Source: UBA1433 sp964581565 (lineage in GTDB: Bacteria > Bacillota > Clostridia > Eubacteriales > UBA1433). Taken from it: DNA of 64,000 nt. The DNA is taken from contig CAZOOZ010000008.1 of assembly GCA_964581565.1 (NCBI GenBank), positions 1 through 64,000 on the forward strand. The letters are read 5' to 3'. The notes beneath the pieces are model-generated. The model made no database searches and was not told the DNA's origin. It saw only the letters and a program-made list of their open reading frames with translations. Positions 50,848-58,399 of the stretch are shown here, in pieces. Both the position numbers and the translations under genes were made by a program. The first letter of the stretch is position 1. Every line of letters begins with the position of its first letter.

Positions 50848-50887
50848 TATAGTAGTATGGTAATGTAGTAATTTAGTAAAATAGTAA
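50848..50887 (+). repeat. Five tandem 8-bp units (NNTAGTAA) in a promoter
   Basis: Five consecutive octamers lie head to tail without gaps: TATAGTAG, TATGGTAA, TGTAGTAA, TTTAGTAA, AATAGTAA. The TAGTA core is constant except for one G substitution, and the first unit ends in G. The array ends 20 bases before the ATG of the DUF6530-like gene. The core is the same as in the XRE operator halves (TAGTAAA). It looks like a multi-site operator or promoter element rather than a random AT repeat. Confidence 0.65.
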
Positions 50888-50907
50888 ATCTATTTTGGAG
50901 GTCTGTT

Positions 50908-51384
50908 ATGGATATTCCTACAACATTAAAGCATAAACCGGTGATTGTTGCTCAAAATTATGATAAAGTGGATGGACGCATTGCAAATTCGGATGCAAAA
51001 GGACTTTCTTTGGGATTAGCACAGTGGAACGACCGTGGCAAGGTTGATATCTCTGCTAAAATTTGGAGATATACCGGAGAAAAGTGGTCAAGGCAATCGG
51101 AAGAAATGCCGCTTCATCGTGTCATTGATCTTGCGATTCTGATCTGTCGCAGCAAAAAGTATTTTCATGACGCTTATATATATCCCAACTTATACGACGA
51201 GAAGCATACCGAAATCGATCGAATTCCGTTACAGGGGGATGCACTGGATATTTCCGTTTGCACAAATAACCCAATGATTGATGAAGATATTCTGCTGTTT
51301 CGTGATGCATTGACCGCAGATGACGAAATGATATCGGAGCGGCTTCGCCGTCTTTCTGCGATTCTTAAAGAAATGGGGTATTAA
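50908..51384 (+). CDS. DUF6530-like protein
   Basis: A 158-residue soluble protein. The N-terminal half is strongly patterned (IPTTLKHKPVIVAQNYDKVDG, DAKGLSLGLAQWNDRGKVDISAKIWRYTGEKWSRQSEE), and I believe it matches the DUF6530 family found in Firmicutes, often as a single gene. LPLHRVIDLAILICR-like text follows at about 70-86. There is no signal peptide or membrane helix. GGAGG precedes the ATG. The next gene (GIY-YIG) starts two bases after its stop, so they form an operon behind the 8-bp repeat array. No function is established. Confidence 0.7.
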   Translation: MDIPTTLKHKPVIVAQNYDKVDGRIANSDAKGLSLGLAQWNDRGKVDISAKIWRYTGEKWSRQSEEMPLHRVIDLAILICRSKKYFHDAYIYPNLYDEKHTEIDRIPLQGDALDISVCTNNPMIDEDILLFRDALTADDEMISERLRRLSAILKEMGY

Positions 51385-51385
51385 A

Positions 51386-51730
51386 TTGAAAAGTGAAGAA
51401 AAGAAAAAAATAATTACGGCATATAAAGAGCGGGTCATCATCGGCGGCATTTATGCAGTCAAAAATATTAAAACCGGGAAAATATTATTGGAAGCCACAC
51501 AGGATCTTGCGGGAAGCCGTAATCGATTTGAGTTTTCTAAACGAACCGGCTCGGCGACCTCCTTCATTATTCAAAAGGACTGGCAGATATATGGGCCTGA
51601 CTGTTTTACCTTTGAAGTGCTGGAAGAAATAAAAAAAGACACTACACAAACGCCGCAGGAATTTGCTGAGGATATAAAGACATTGAAAGAACTATGGAAA
51701 GAAAAGTTTCCTTGCGAACAACTGTATTAA
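51386..51730 (+). CDS. GIY-YIG-like nuclease-family protein
   Basis: A 114-residue protein with a GIY-YIG-type core. GGIYAVKNIKTGKILLEATQDL (about residues 20-41) has the GIY strand, but the YIG triplet is replaced by ILLEA. FSFKRTGS-like text, and then DCFTFEVLEEI with the metal-binding-type glutamate (about 71-81), follow. Related small proteins are common in clostridia beside unknown-function genes; whether they cut DNA is unproven, and the altered second triplet makes catalysis uncertain. Start: TTG at 51386 with GGGGTA upstream, two bases after the DUF6530-like stop. Confidence 0.75.
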   Translation: MKSEEKKKIITAYKERVIIGGIYAVKNIKTGKILLEATQDLAGSRNRFEFSKRTGSATSFIIQKDWQIYGPDCFTFEVLEEIKKDTTQTPQEFAEDIKTLKELWKEKFPCEQLY

Positions 51731-51812
51731 TAATTTTTGTCATAAATAAGCAGAATGCAAATTTATCATAGAAGATTTTGCACACAAATGTCAGATGACC
51801 TAGAACACAGAG

Positions 51813-51950
51813 TATTCTCAGGCGAGCAAAAGCAACTTTTGATTCTATGGGTCATGCTCTCCGGAAAAAAGAAGCTTGCTATATGAACTTCTTCAGACGA
51901 TGTAATTTAGATAGATATCCAAAAGAATATTTTTTATGAAAAAATAAAAA
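51813..51950 (+). pseudogene. Broken copy of the XRE gene's 3' end
   Basis: GAGCAAAAGCAACTTTTGAT and the following 120 bases repeat, with scattered changes, the end of the XRE gene and the DNA behind it (about 50604-50740). The copy reads GEQKQLLILWVMLSGKKK, and then a frameshift destroys the LLYELLQ ending, although the DNA for it is still recognisable (GAACTTCTTCAGACGATG). The helix-turn-helix part is missing. This is a decayed duplicate or the scar of a recombination event. Confidence 0.75.
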
Positions 51951-52093
51951 TAATAAATTTGTTAATAAAGTTAAAATTCTATTTGGTTATCAGAGTTTAA
52001 AGTATATGAATATTTTCAACATCTTTTTTGTGTTTATGTAATAAATATTATTCAATTTAAATTTATTTTCATAAAATAAAATATGATTTCTTG
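51951..52093. other. AT-rich spacer
   Basis: A short AT-rich stretch between the XRE fragment and the convergent kinase gene. It has no open frame and no strong terminator. Confidence 0.35.
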
Positions 52094-53251
52094 TTAGAAT
52101 GGAAGATCATCGTCATTAGATAATGAAATCGACGAAAGTTTAGAAATCATGTTAGTTAAAATCAATTTTTGTGATTGTTTCGTACAGCCTTTGTACCATT
52201 CATAAAATGATTTGACTTCATTATATTTAATCTCCATACGTGAATTGTAACGGTAACCTCCCGTAACAATACATCTAATTACATCAGAATTTTGTTGTAT
52301 TATATCTTCGAAACAATTATCACGGAGCACTTTTTCTAATTTAAATAAAAACAGGTCAGTATCGTAATTAAATTTTTTTTCATCAGTATATGAATATAGA
52401 GCGTTATAAATACTGTTTGAAAAATTTTTATAGATTCTTTTATCAGCAACTGGAATATCCAAATTAATAAAATCATCTTTATCAATACTTTCTTTGATTT
52501 CAGCAAAAGAATCAAATCTATCATTGGGAGATTTTTCCATCATTTTATTTAAAAGACTTTGATATGAAAAATCACAATAATCAGGCTCATTCATATTTTT
52601 TATTAAACGATTAAACAATTCGGCAACATAAAACATATCTGTCTTAGAAGTATAAAAGCCCTTATAATATTCATTAGGTAATGTGTCAGAATTATTTCGA
52701 TTAATATCTGCAATTAAACTGTCCTCAAAGCTGCTTGGATTTTCAAATATTTTTCCAATGCCAAAATCAATTATTTTTACATTTCCTGCTTTATCTATTA
52801 AAATATTTCCTTCTCGTATATCTCTATGAATGATGCCATGTTCTTCGATATACTGGAATCCGTCAATAAGCTCTATAAAAACTTGATCAAGAGAAGCAAT
52901 TTTATGCGATGGGGAATAATCGTGTATATACTCGTCTAATTTAACCCCGTCAATATATTCCATTAAAATGTATCCAGTAAAAATGTTTTGATAAGCGTAA
53001 TAATTAAATATTCTTACAATGTTTTTGTGATTCAGTTTATGCAGAATTTTAATTTCATCAAGGAAGTTTTTAAAAAATTTTTCCTTAATTTCTGTATATT
53101 CTGGTTCGTATTTCTTTGCAACAAGAAGCTCCTCTATAAAAGGATCTTGTAATAATACAGTTTTTGCAAATGAACCATTGCCTAAATTATCATTTACCAT
53201 AATATAATCTTTTTGCTTGACAAATTTAATTATATTATCATTTTCTTTCAT
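52094..53251 (-). CDS. Hanks-type protein kinase with an SSB-like C-terminal tip
   Basis: A 385-residue Ser/Thr-kinase-like protein. Gly loop GNGSFAKTV (residues 24-32), ATP lysine in LVAKK (Lys46), catalytic loop HRDIREGN (142-149) and DFG at 162-164 are all present; the catalytic-loop lysine is arginine and the APE motif is degenerate. There is no transmembrane or PASTA region, so it is cytosolic. Residues 286-375 form an unassigned domain. The chain ends SNDDDLPF, matching the conserved acidic tip of bacterial SSB proteins that recruits repair and replication enzymes. It lies in the low-GC patch after the GIY-YIG operon, divergent in strand; AAGAAAGCG precedes the ATG weakly. Possible role: stress or phage-response kinase docking on SSB-binding proteins. 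Confidence 0.85.
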   Translation of the reverse strand: MKENDNIIKFVKQKDYIMVNDNLGNGSFAKTVLLQDPFIEELLVAKKYEPEYTEIKEKFFKNFLDEIKILHKLNHKNIVRIFNYYAYQNIFTGYILMEYIDGVKLDEYIHDYSPSHKIASLDQVFIELIDGFQYIEEHGIIHRDIREGNILIDKAGNVKIIDFGIGKIFENPSSFEDSLIADINRNNSDTLPNEYYKGFYTSKTDMFYVAELFNRLIKNMNEPDYCDFSYQSLLNKMMEKSPNDRFDSFAEIKESIDKDDFINLDIPVADKRIYKNFSNSIYNALYSYTDEKKFNYDTDLFLFKLEKVLRDNCFEDIIQQNSDVIRCIVTGGYRYNSRMEIKYNEVKSFYEWYKGCTKQSQKLILTNMISKLSSISLSNDDDLPF

Positions 53252-53397
53252 TACTCATTCCACGCTTTCTTGAAATATATACGTTTTATTGAAAATAATT
53301 ATATCATATAATTTCATTTGAAATATATTTTGGATAGTATAACAATAGTAGTATTAGATAAAATTTTTATTTTATAAATTATAAAATAAAAGCCAAC

Positions 53398-54087
53398 CTA
53401 AAAATCAGCATTTAATATTTCCTTTGACCACCGAAACATCAAATCAAAGTAAATATCTGTATTCGCCATGATTGTGCTGCTGTAAGCGTTCCAATTGATA
53501 TTTATAGTCAAAATTTCCCGTTCAGCACCTTCAAGCAGCGGCAGTAATTCTTTTTTTGTGCAAATATATATGCCGCTGCGCAAGTAGCAAAGAGCCTGCA
53601 GAAGAAAAAACGGGCTCTTATACATGCCCTTAATGGCATCGATATCCAGGGGTGTGTGAACGGCTGCGTGACAGCATGCATGATAAAGACCTGATGCGCT
53701 GATCTTTACACTGTCTATAATATCTTTACGCTCTGTATTGGGGAGTAGTGTATCGAGTGCACCGTAATATGGAAGCGTATCCTGTTTAAACTGGAACAAT
53801 TCATACTTGGGCCAGTTTAATAGCTCTTGCCTGCCGCCTATGAAACCGCATGCCTTATCGTTTTGCGGCATTGTTGCGAGAATTTTTCTGTAAGCGATGA
53901 GGTCGTTCATGGATACTGCATCAAGGATAACCACAGCGTCAATGTCGCTGTCTTCATGCGCTTCCTGTCTCCGATAGCTTCCCTGCAGCCCTGCAAACAA
54001 AAGCCTGTTTTTAAAATGAGCTTTCAATTTATCGGTCAGTTCCGTCATCCAGTTATCTGCGTTCATTATCAGTGTGAGTCCTTTCAT
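53398..54087 (-). CDS. Nucleotidyltransferase-domain protein
   Basis: A 229-residue protein of the Pol-beta-like nucleotidyltransferase superfamily. The motif GSYRRQEAHEDSDIDAVVIL (residues 36-55) gives the GS-x10-D-x-D catalytic pattern with Asp48 and Asp50. The rest (about 100-225) is helical, resembling the substrate domain of aminoglycoside adenylyltransferases and of uncharacterised DUF4111-like relatives. It may nucleotidylate a small molecule or protein. The start is uncertain: ATG 54087 has no clear ribosome binding site, and ATG 54066 has AAGGA too far away. It follows the flavoprotein gene by 49 bases on the same strand. Confidence 0.78.
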   Translation of the reverse strand: MKGLTLIMNADNWMTELTDKLKAHFKNRLLFAGLQGSYRRQEAHEDSDIDAVVILDAVSMNDLIAYRKILATMPQNDKACGFIGGRQELLNWPKYELFQFKQDTLPYYGALDTLLPNTERKDIIDSVKISASGLYHACCHAAVHTPLDIDAIKGMYKSPFFLLQALCYLRSGIYICTKKELLPLLEGAEREILTININWNAYSSTIMANTDIYFDLMFRWSKEILNADF

Positions 54088-54136
54088 AAATGGTTTATCG
54101 AGTTATTTTAAATCGCGAGGAAAAGTTATATGAAAT

Positions 54137-54832
54137 CTATCGTCTGACCCAACCTTTATCCACCCAGTACTGATTATCGGCTGACAACGTTTCTTCTTTT
54201 TTTGTAAATATTCGATGCATTTTCTTTAAAACAAAAAAGAGTAAGCTGACTTTTATCCCTTTACGTGCTGTGTATGCATCTTTATATCTTTTAGCCAGTT
54301 TCTCTGTTTTACGCACAATGATACCCTGCCGTTTATAGGATAGCTCGTCCCAAAATACTCCTTCCATTAATCCGACGCCCATTTTTTTGATATCGGAGAT
54401 GCCCAGCCACATCAGGCTGGTTGCTATATCCCTTTGGGCTCCGCCATTGAATACGCCGATTGCGTTTGTGAGTATGACGGATTTTTTGGTGAACATTTTT
54501 TCATCGGGCCTGTGCACCATCCAATGAACGCACAAATGGTCGAGCAATGCTTTCATCTGCGCCGTGGTTCTTAATGCGTATACAGGTGAGGCAAAAACAA
54601 GCAGATCCGATCCCAGCATTGCATTCCAAATAGGCATGACATATTCCGCGTGTGCACAGAGCCGTTCGTCTTTTAAAAAACAAGTTTTGCATCCGCGGCA
54701 AAAATGAGGACAGTCTTTTGGAAGGTAGAATTCTTTAATTTCGTTACCGTCACGTAAAACATCCAAAAAAATCTCCTTTATCCGGTAAGTGCATCCTTTT
54801 ACCTCGGTACCGTTAATGACTACAATTTTCAC
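54137..54832 (-). CDS. Iron-sulfur flavoprotein/NADPH-dependent FMN reductase
   Basis: A 231-residue flavodoxin-fold protein. The FMN-binding start KIVVINGTEVKGCTYRIKE is followed by a cysteine group Cys45-x2-Cys48-x2-Cys51-x7-Cys59, close to the C-x2-C-x2-C-x4-7-C pattern of archaeal/clostridial iron-sulfur flavoproteins. FASPVYALRTTAQMKALLDHL (about residues 86-106) is the family's second FMN loop. The last 45 residues are basic. Start: GTG at 54832 with GGAGG seven bases upstream. It lies between the methyltransferase and the nucleotidyltransferase in one direction; the spacers (166 and 49 bases) permit one transcript. Confidence 0.85.
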   Translation of the reverse strand: MKIVVINGTEVKGCTYRIKEIFLDVLRDGNEIKEFYLPKDCPHFCRGCKTCFLKDERLCAHAEYVMPIWNAMLGSDLLVFASPVYALRTTAQMKALLDHLCVHWMVHRPDEKMFTKKSVILTNAIGVFNGGAQRDIATSLMWLGISDIKKMGVGLMEGVFWDELSYKRQGIIVRKTEKLAKRYKDAYTARKGIKVSLLFFVLKKMHRIFTKKEETLSADNQYWVDKGWVRR

Positions 54833-54998
54833 GTATATGCCTCCGTGTTCATAATATCAAAGCCGATGCTTTGCAGGATATAAATATAGTCTGAATTATT
54901 TGGTTATTATACCATGATTAACAAACCGGTATAAAATTATAAAATTTTTATTTTATAAAATAACGGCACATAAAAAACATACAGGATAAAGCTTTGTG

Positions 54999-55805
54999 TT
55001 ATCTTATTTTTAAATGGATCATCTTTACCATACCGAACACATCGGAGAAAAGCATCTTAAATTTTGTTGCAAAATGCATTTTAAAACGAAAGCTAACCAA
55101 ACTGTAAAATTTTCGTTCTTCTATAACTGTTGTCATAGGGGATATCATTGAGGCGAGGTCTTCGGCAGCATCGGCATAAAAATACATTTTTGCATCTTCT
55201 TTGTTCATTTTCTTCATATAGCGCTTCATGCATTTCATACCCATTGAAGAAACCGCATCAAAAACGAGCTGTATATCTTCAAAGGCGGCAAGACGTTTTA
55301 TAAAATCGATCACTTGTGTTTCGCTGAAATAGTAGAACAATCCTGAAGCAATCACCATAACAGGCTTTTGCACGGTGTTTTTTACGATATCTATCCATTT
55401 ATAGTCAAACATTGAATACGGCAGATATCTGTCGCGTCCGCTTTCAGGAAGATACTCTTGCCGCAAATGGAGCACTTCGGGCAGGTCCAGCTCAAACCAA
55501 AGCGCGCTTCCGTTGTCGTTACGAGTATAGGCTGTTTCAAGGCCGCAACCCACATTTATGATAATACCATCGGGGTTTTGGGCTAAAAACGCCTGAATAT
55601 AATAATCTGTATTTTTGGATCTGACCGCACTGGCAAGCGATGTATACTCGCTTTGACCCGGCATTTTTTTAATGTTTTCAGGCAGCAACTCTGATAGGGA
55701 CAAGGCCGCTTTGTCGCACAGGATATCCGGATGGTATCTGGATGCGTAAATGCGTCCGAGCAAAGGTATATATAGAGTTTCGGACACTGAATTTAATTCA
55801 AACAT
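54999..55805 (-). CDS. LCM-family O-methyltransferase
   Basis: A 268-residue S-adenosylmethionine-dependent methyltransferase of the leucine carboxyl methyltransferase (LCM/PPM1, TcmP-like) family. VSETLYIPLLGRIYASRYHPDILCDKAA at the start is typical, as is IIINVGCGLETAYTRN (SAM site, about residues 85-99) and the ELDLPEVLHLRQEYLP segment (about 106-121). The target is probably a carboxylate or hydroxyl of a small molecule. AAGGAG precedes the ATG. A promoter and operator-like repeat lie 70-125 bases upstream, the same kind as before the ABC exporter at 62936, pointing to common control. Confidence 0.85.
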   Translation of the reverse strand: MFELNSVSETLYIPLLGRIYASRYHPDILCDKAALSLSELLPENIKKMPGQSEYTSLASAVRSKNTDYYIQAFLAQNPDGIIINVGCGLETAYTRNDNGSALWFELDLPEVLHLRQEYLPESGRDRYLPYSMFDYKWIDIVKNTVQKPVMVIASGLFYYFSETQVIDFIKRLAAFEDIQLVFDAVSSMGMKCMKRYMKKMNKEDAKMYFYADAAEDLASMISPMTTVIEERKFYSLVSFRFKMHFATKFKMLFSDVFGMVKMIHLKIR

Positions 55806-55875
55806 CTAAGCTCCTTTCTAAAATCATTATCGATTTGTCATTATAATCTTTTTATGGAGGAGTATGAAGGCTCTA

Positions 55876-55930
55876 AATAGTTAGATAAAACTAACTATTA
55901 TCATAGTATCTGTTTATTCTTGTTTGTCAA
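55876..55930 (-). promoter_or_regulatory. Promoter with operator for the methyltransferase unit
   Basis: On the minus strand TTGACA (55930-55925) and TACTAT (55908-55903) are 16 bases apart. Directly downstream is AATAGTTAG-N6-CTAACTATT (55876-55899), a 9-bp perfect inverted repeat at the expected transcription start. The core AGTTAG-N6-CTAACT recurs at 62669-62686 in the same position relative to a promoter. Confidence 0.7.
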
Positions 55931-56013
55931 TAGTTGAATATGCTTTTTAATATGGAGGCATATATAAATGATATATCTATAAATTGATTGTTTTTTCTGT
56001 TTTTATAAAATAA

Positions 56014-56062
56014 TTGCATTACGAATCAGCATATATTATAATAAGGTTGGTGGCTGTACCAC
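56014..56062 (+). promoter_or_regulatory. Promoter and possible self-operator of the GntR gene
   Basis: TTGCAT (56014-56019) and TATAAT (56037-56042) are 17 bases apart. A repeat follows at 56048-56062: TGGT-N6-ACCA, overlapping GTGG-N5-CCAC. TGGT/ACCA halves resemble FadR-type GntR sites, and the position over the transcription start suits autorepression. Confidence 0.55.
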
Positions 56063-56079
56063 TAAAATAGGAGCATGAT

Positions 56080-56796
56080 ATGGAAAACAACTTTACAAAA
56101 ATTGAAATGAAAAGTCTGCGCGCACAGGCATCCTATGAAATAGAACGAAAAATATTTTCCGGCGAGCTGAAACCTGGTGACCGCCTTCCTCCTGAACGGG
56201 AATTGGCGGCAGCCATGGGGATCAGCCGTGCGGTGTTGAATTTTGCTATTCGCGATCTTGAGGCAAAAGGTTTTGTGAAGATCGTGCCGCGGCGCGGGGC
56301 ATACATAAACGATTATAAACAAAAAAGTACACCGCAGATGCTGCTTTCTCTTATAAAGCATAGTACGGAGAATGTTGATTTTACTTTGTTTAGTGATATG
56401 CTCGATACGAGGCGGCTACTGGAAAGTGAATGCACGCGTTTGGCAGTGGAACGAATAACAAATGAGGAGCTTGATGTATTGCGTGCTTGCCTAAATGATA
56501 TGAAAACATGCAGCACGGCGGAGTCTTTTGCAAAAGCGAATTACAGATTCCATCACACACTCACCATGGCTTCGGGTAATATCGTCTACGCAATGATTCT
56601 TCGCTCTTTTGAAGATGCGATCCACTGGTATTTGAAAGCATATTTTACTACGGATAAAAAACGCAGTATTTCCTGCAGGCAGCATGAAGGATTGCTGGAT
56701 GCTCTCGCACACAGGGACTGTGATGTGGCAGAGAAAGCAATAAGTGCAATCTTTTGTGAAGGAATAGGCGGACTCAGAGAAATATTTAAACCATAA
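56080..56796 (+). CDS. GntR/FCD regulator of the oxidoreductase modules
   Basis: A 238-residue FadR-type regulator. Winged helix at about residues 12-75 (YEIERKIFSGELKPGDRLPPERELAAAMGISRAVLNFAIRDLEAKGFVKIVPRRGAYI). FCD domain at about 95-235 with LDTRRLLESECTRLAVERIT and FHHTLTMASGN. Unlike the four GntR proteins at 7-20 kb it lacks the KYPxDPL start and is only distantly related. It is separated by a terminator-like hairpin from the two flavoprotein modules it precedes, and is the obvious candidate to control them. AGGAGC precedes the ATG. Confidence 0.88.
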   Translation: MENNFTKIEMKSLRAQASYEIERKIFSGELKPGDRLPPERELAAAMGISRAVLNFAIRDLEAKGFVKIVPRRGAYINDYKQKSTPQMLLSLIKHSTENVDFTLFSDMLDTRRLLESECTRLAVERITNEELDVLRACLNDMKTCSTAESFAKANYRFHHTLTMASGNIVYAMILRSFEDAIHWYLKAYFTTDKKRSISCRQHEGLLDALAHRDCDVAEKAISAIFCEGIGGLREIFKP

Positions 56797-56798
56797 TC

Positions 56799-56837
56799 AA
56801 ACCCTCGGCAGGCTTGTATGCCCGCAGGGGGTTTTTA
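56799..56837 (+). terminator. Terminator or attenuator after the GntR gene
   Basis: AAACCCTCGGCAGGC can pair with GCCCGCAGGGGGTTT with two mismatches and a wobble; five T follow. It lies 15 bases before the ribosome binding site of the next gene, so it either ends the GntR transcript or limits read-through into the modules. Confidence 0.65.
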
Positions 56838-56853
56838 TTATAAGGAGGTATGA

Positions 56854-58398
56854 ATGGATAGGGGATTATTTAATGAACGCTATGACGCAATCGTAATCGG
56901 CAGCGGTATGGGTGGGCTTGCTGCCGGATGCAATCTTGCCAGATGTGGGTTAAAGCCGCTCGTGCTGGAAAAGCACAATCTGCCGGGCGGTGTAACCACG
57001 AGTTTTGTACGCGGCCGTTTTGAGTTTGAGATCTCTGTGCAGTGCATCACGGAATACGGCAACATTGAAGGAATGGGACCTATATATAAATTCTTTCATG
57101 ACGAGCTGCAGCTTGACCTTCAGTTTCCAGAAATGAGAGAAGGCCGCTTTTTTTCTATGCAGGACAAAAACTTAAAGACAGTGCTGCCGCTCAAAAAGGA
57201 AGAGCTTATTGCATTTATCGATAAGTGCGTGCCGGGAAGTGCCGAGCCCGTTCGGGAGTATCTTAATTTTTGCGATGAGATGCTCATAGCCATCAATTAC
57301 ATCAACGATAATGATGCACATATTAAACCGATGGAATTGATCAGAAAGCATAAGGGCATCGTGGCCGCGTCAGGCCTAACGGTCAAAGAAGTGACGGATA
57401 AATTCAAAATTCCAAAGGAAGCACTCGATCTGCTCGATATCTACTGGACTTTTACGGGTCTTCCCATGGATGCTATGTCCTTTCCCGTCTACGGAACGGT
57501 GCTCTCATGCATGGCTTCCACGCCTGTCTATGCGCCCCATAAAACCACGTTTGAAATTTCCGCAAAAATGGCGGAAAGGCTCACGCAGCTTGGCGGGCAG
57601 ATCGCTTACAACACCCGTGTGGACAAAATTCTCGTAGAAAATGGTGCGGTTAAGGGTGTGGTTACCAACCGGAGAGAAATTATTAAAACGGAGAATATCT
57701 ACTCCAACGCTCTTCCCCATAACGTATTTTGTAACCTCATCGATAAAGATGATCTACCCCTAAAGGCATTGAAGCAATTGAATATGCGTGTACCGGGCAC
57801 AAGTTTCTTGAGCCTGTATATGGGTCTGGATCAAAGCTATGAACAGTTGGGGCTTGATCATTACATGTATTACTTTGCAAAAGACGGCGATATCAACCGC
57901 GCTTATCAGCAGATGGAATATCTGAAACCGAGTCAATACTTCGCCGGCATGTGCCCCAACCCGCTGATACCGGATGCCTCGCCCGAGGGAACATCTATAC
58001 TGCATTTGGAAACACTGACGAAATCTTCTGCGTGGTTGCCTGTAACACAGGAAGAATACTATAAGACAAAATGTGAGCTGGCAGCTGCATTGATCGACCA
58101 GGCAGCCGAAAGCTTAAACATTCCCATTCGGGATCATATCGAGGAAATCGAAGTCTGTGCACCGCATACCTTTGCGCGCTACATCGGCTCCTTTATGGGT
58201 AATGTATACGCATACGATCACCGCGTATTCGACTCCGTGGTCATTAAAGCCATGACGCAGGAAAAAGAGCGCCTCATACGCGGACTTTCTTTTGTAGGGA
58301 ATGCCGGCCTGCTGATTGCGGGATTTCCCAGTTCTATTTTATCCGGCAAACTGGCTACCATCGAACAAATCGAAGAATGCAAAAAGGGGGTGTGCTGA
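56854..58398 (+). CDS. Phytoene-desaturase-like FAD oxidoreductase, module A
   Basis: A 514-residue flavoprotein of the CrtI/RetSat (phytoene dehydrogenase-like) family. AIVIGSGMGGLAAGCNLARCGLKPLVLEKHNLPGGVTTSF (about residues 12-51) contains the dinucleotide motif and the ExxxxxGG loop; YDHRVFD and GLSFVGNAGLLIAGFPSSILSGKLA (about 477-501) close the FAD site. Family members add or remove double bonds in carotenoids, retinol or other polyenes. No carotenoid or isoprenoid genes are near, so the substrate is unknown. AAGGAGG precedes the ATG. One base separates its stop from the ATG of the reductase, and the DNA is richer in GC than the neighbours to the left. A full sister is at 59731-61296. 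Confidence 0.85.
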   Translation: MDRGLFNERYDAIVIGSGMGGLAAGCNLARCGLKPLVLEKHNLPGGVTTSFVRGRFEFEISVQCITEYGNIEGMGPIYKFFHDELQLDLQFPEMREGRFFSMQDKNLKTVLPLKKEELIAFIDKCVPGSAEPVREYLNFCDEMLIAINYINDNDAHIKPMELIRKHKGIVAASGLTVKEVTDKFKIPKEALDLLDIYWTFTGLPMDAMSFPVYGTVLSCMASTPVYAPHKTTFEISAKMAERLTQLGGQIAYNTRVDKILVENGAVKGVVTNRREIIKTENIYSNALPHNVFCNLIDKDDLPLKALKQLNMRVPGTSFLSLYMGLDQSYEQLGLDHYMYYFAKDGDINRAYQQMEYLKPSQYFAGMCPNPLIPDASPEGTSILHLETLTKSSAWLPVTQEEYYKTKCELAAALIDQAAESLNIPIRDHIEEIEVCAPHTFARYIGSFMGNVYAYDHRVFDSVVIKAMTQEKERLIRGLSFVGNAGLLIAGFPSSILSGKLATIEQIEECKKGVC

Positions 58399-58399
58399 T

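Noticed and set aside
50848..50887. CRISPR-like array
   Set aside because: The repeats are 8 bp with no spacers and no cas genes are present.
56046..56063. T-box-like GGTGGCTGTACCAC
   Set aside because: It superficially resembles a T-box antiterminator, but there is no Stem I, no terminator and the gene is a regulator; an operator is the better reading.
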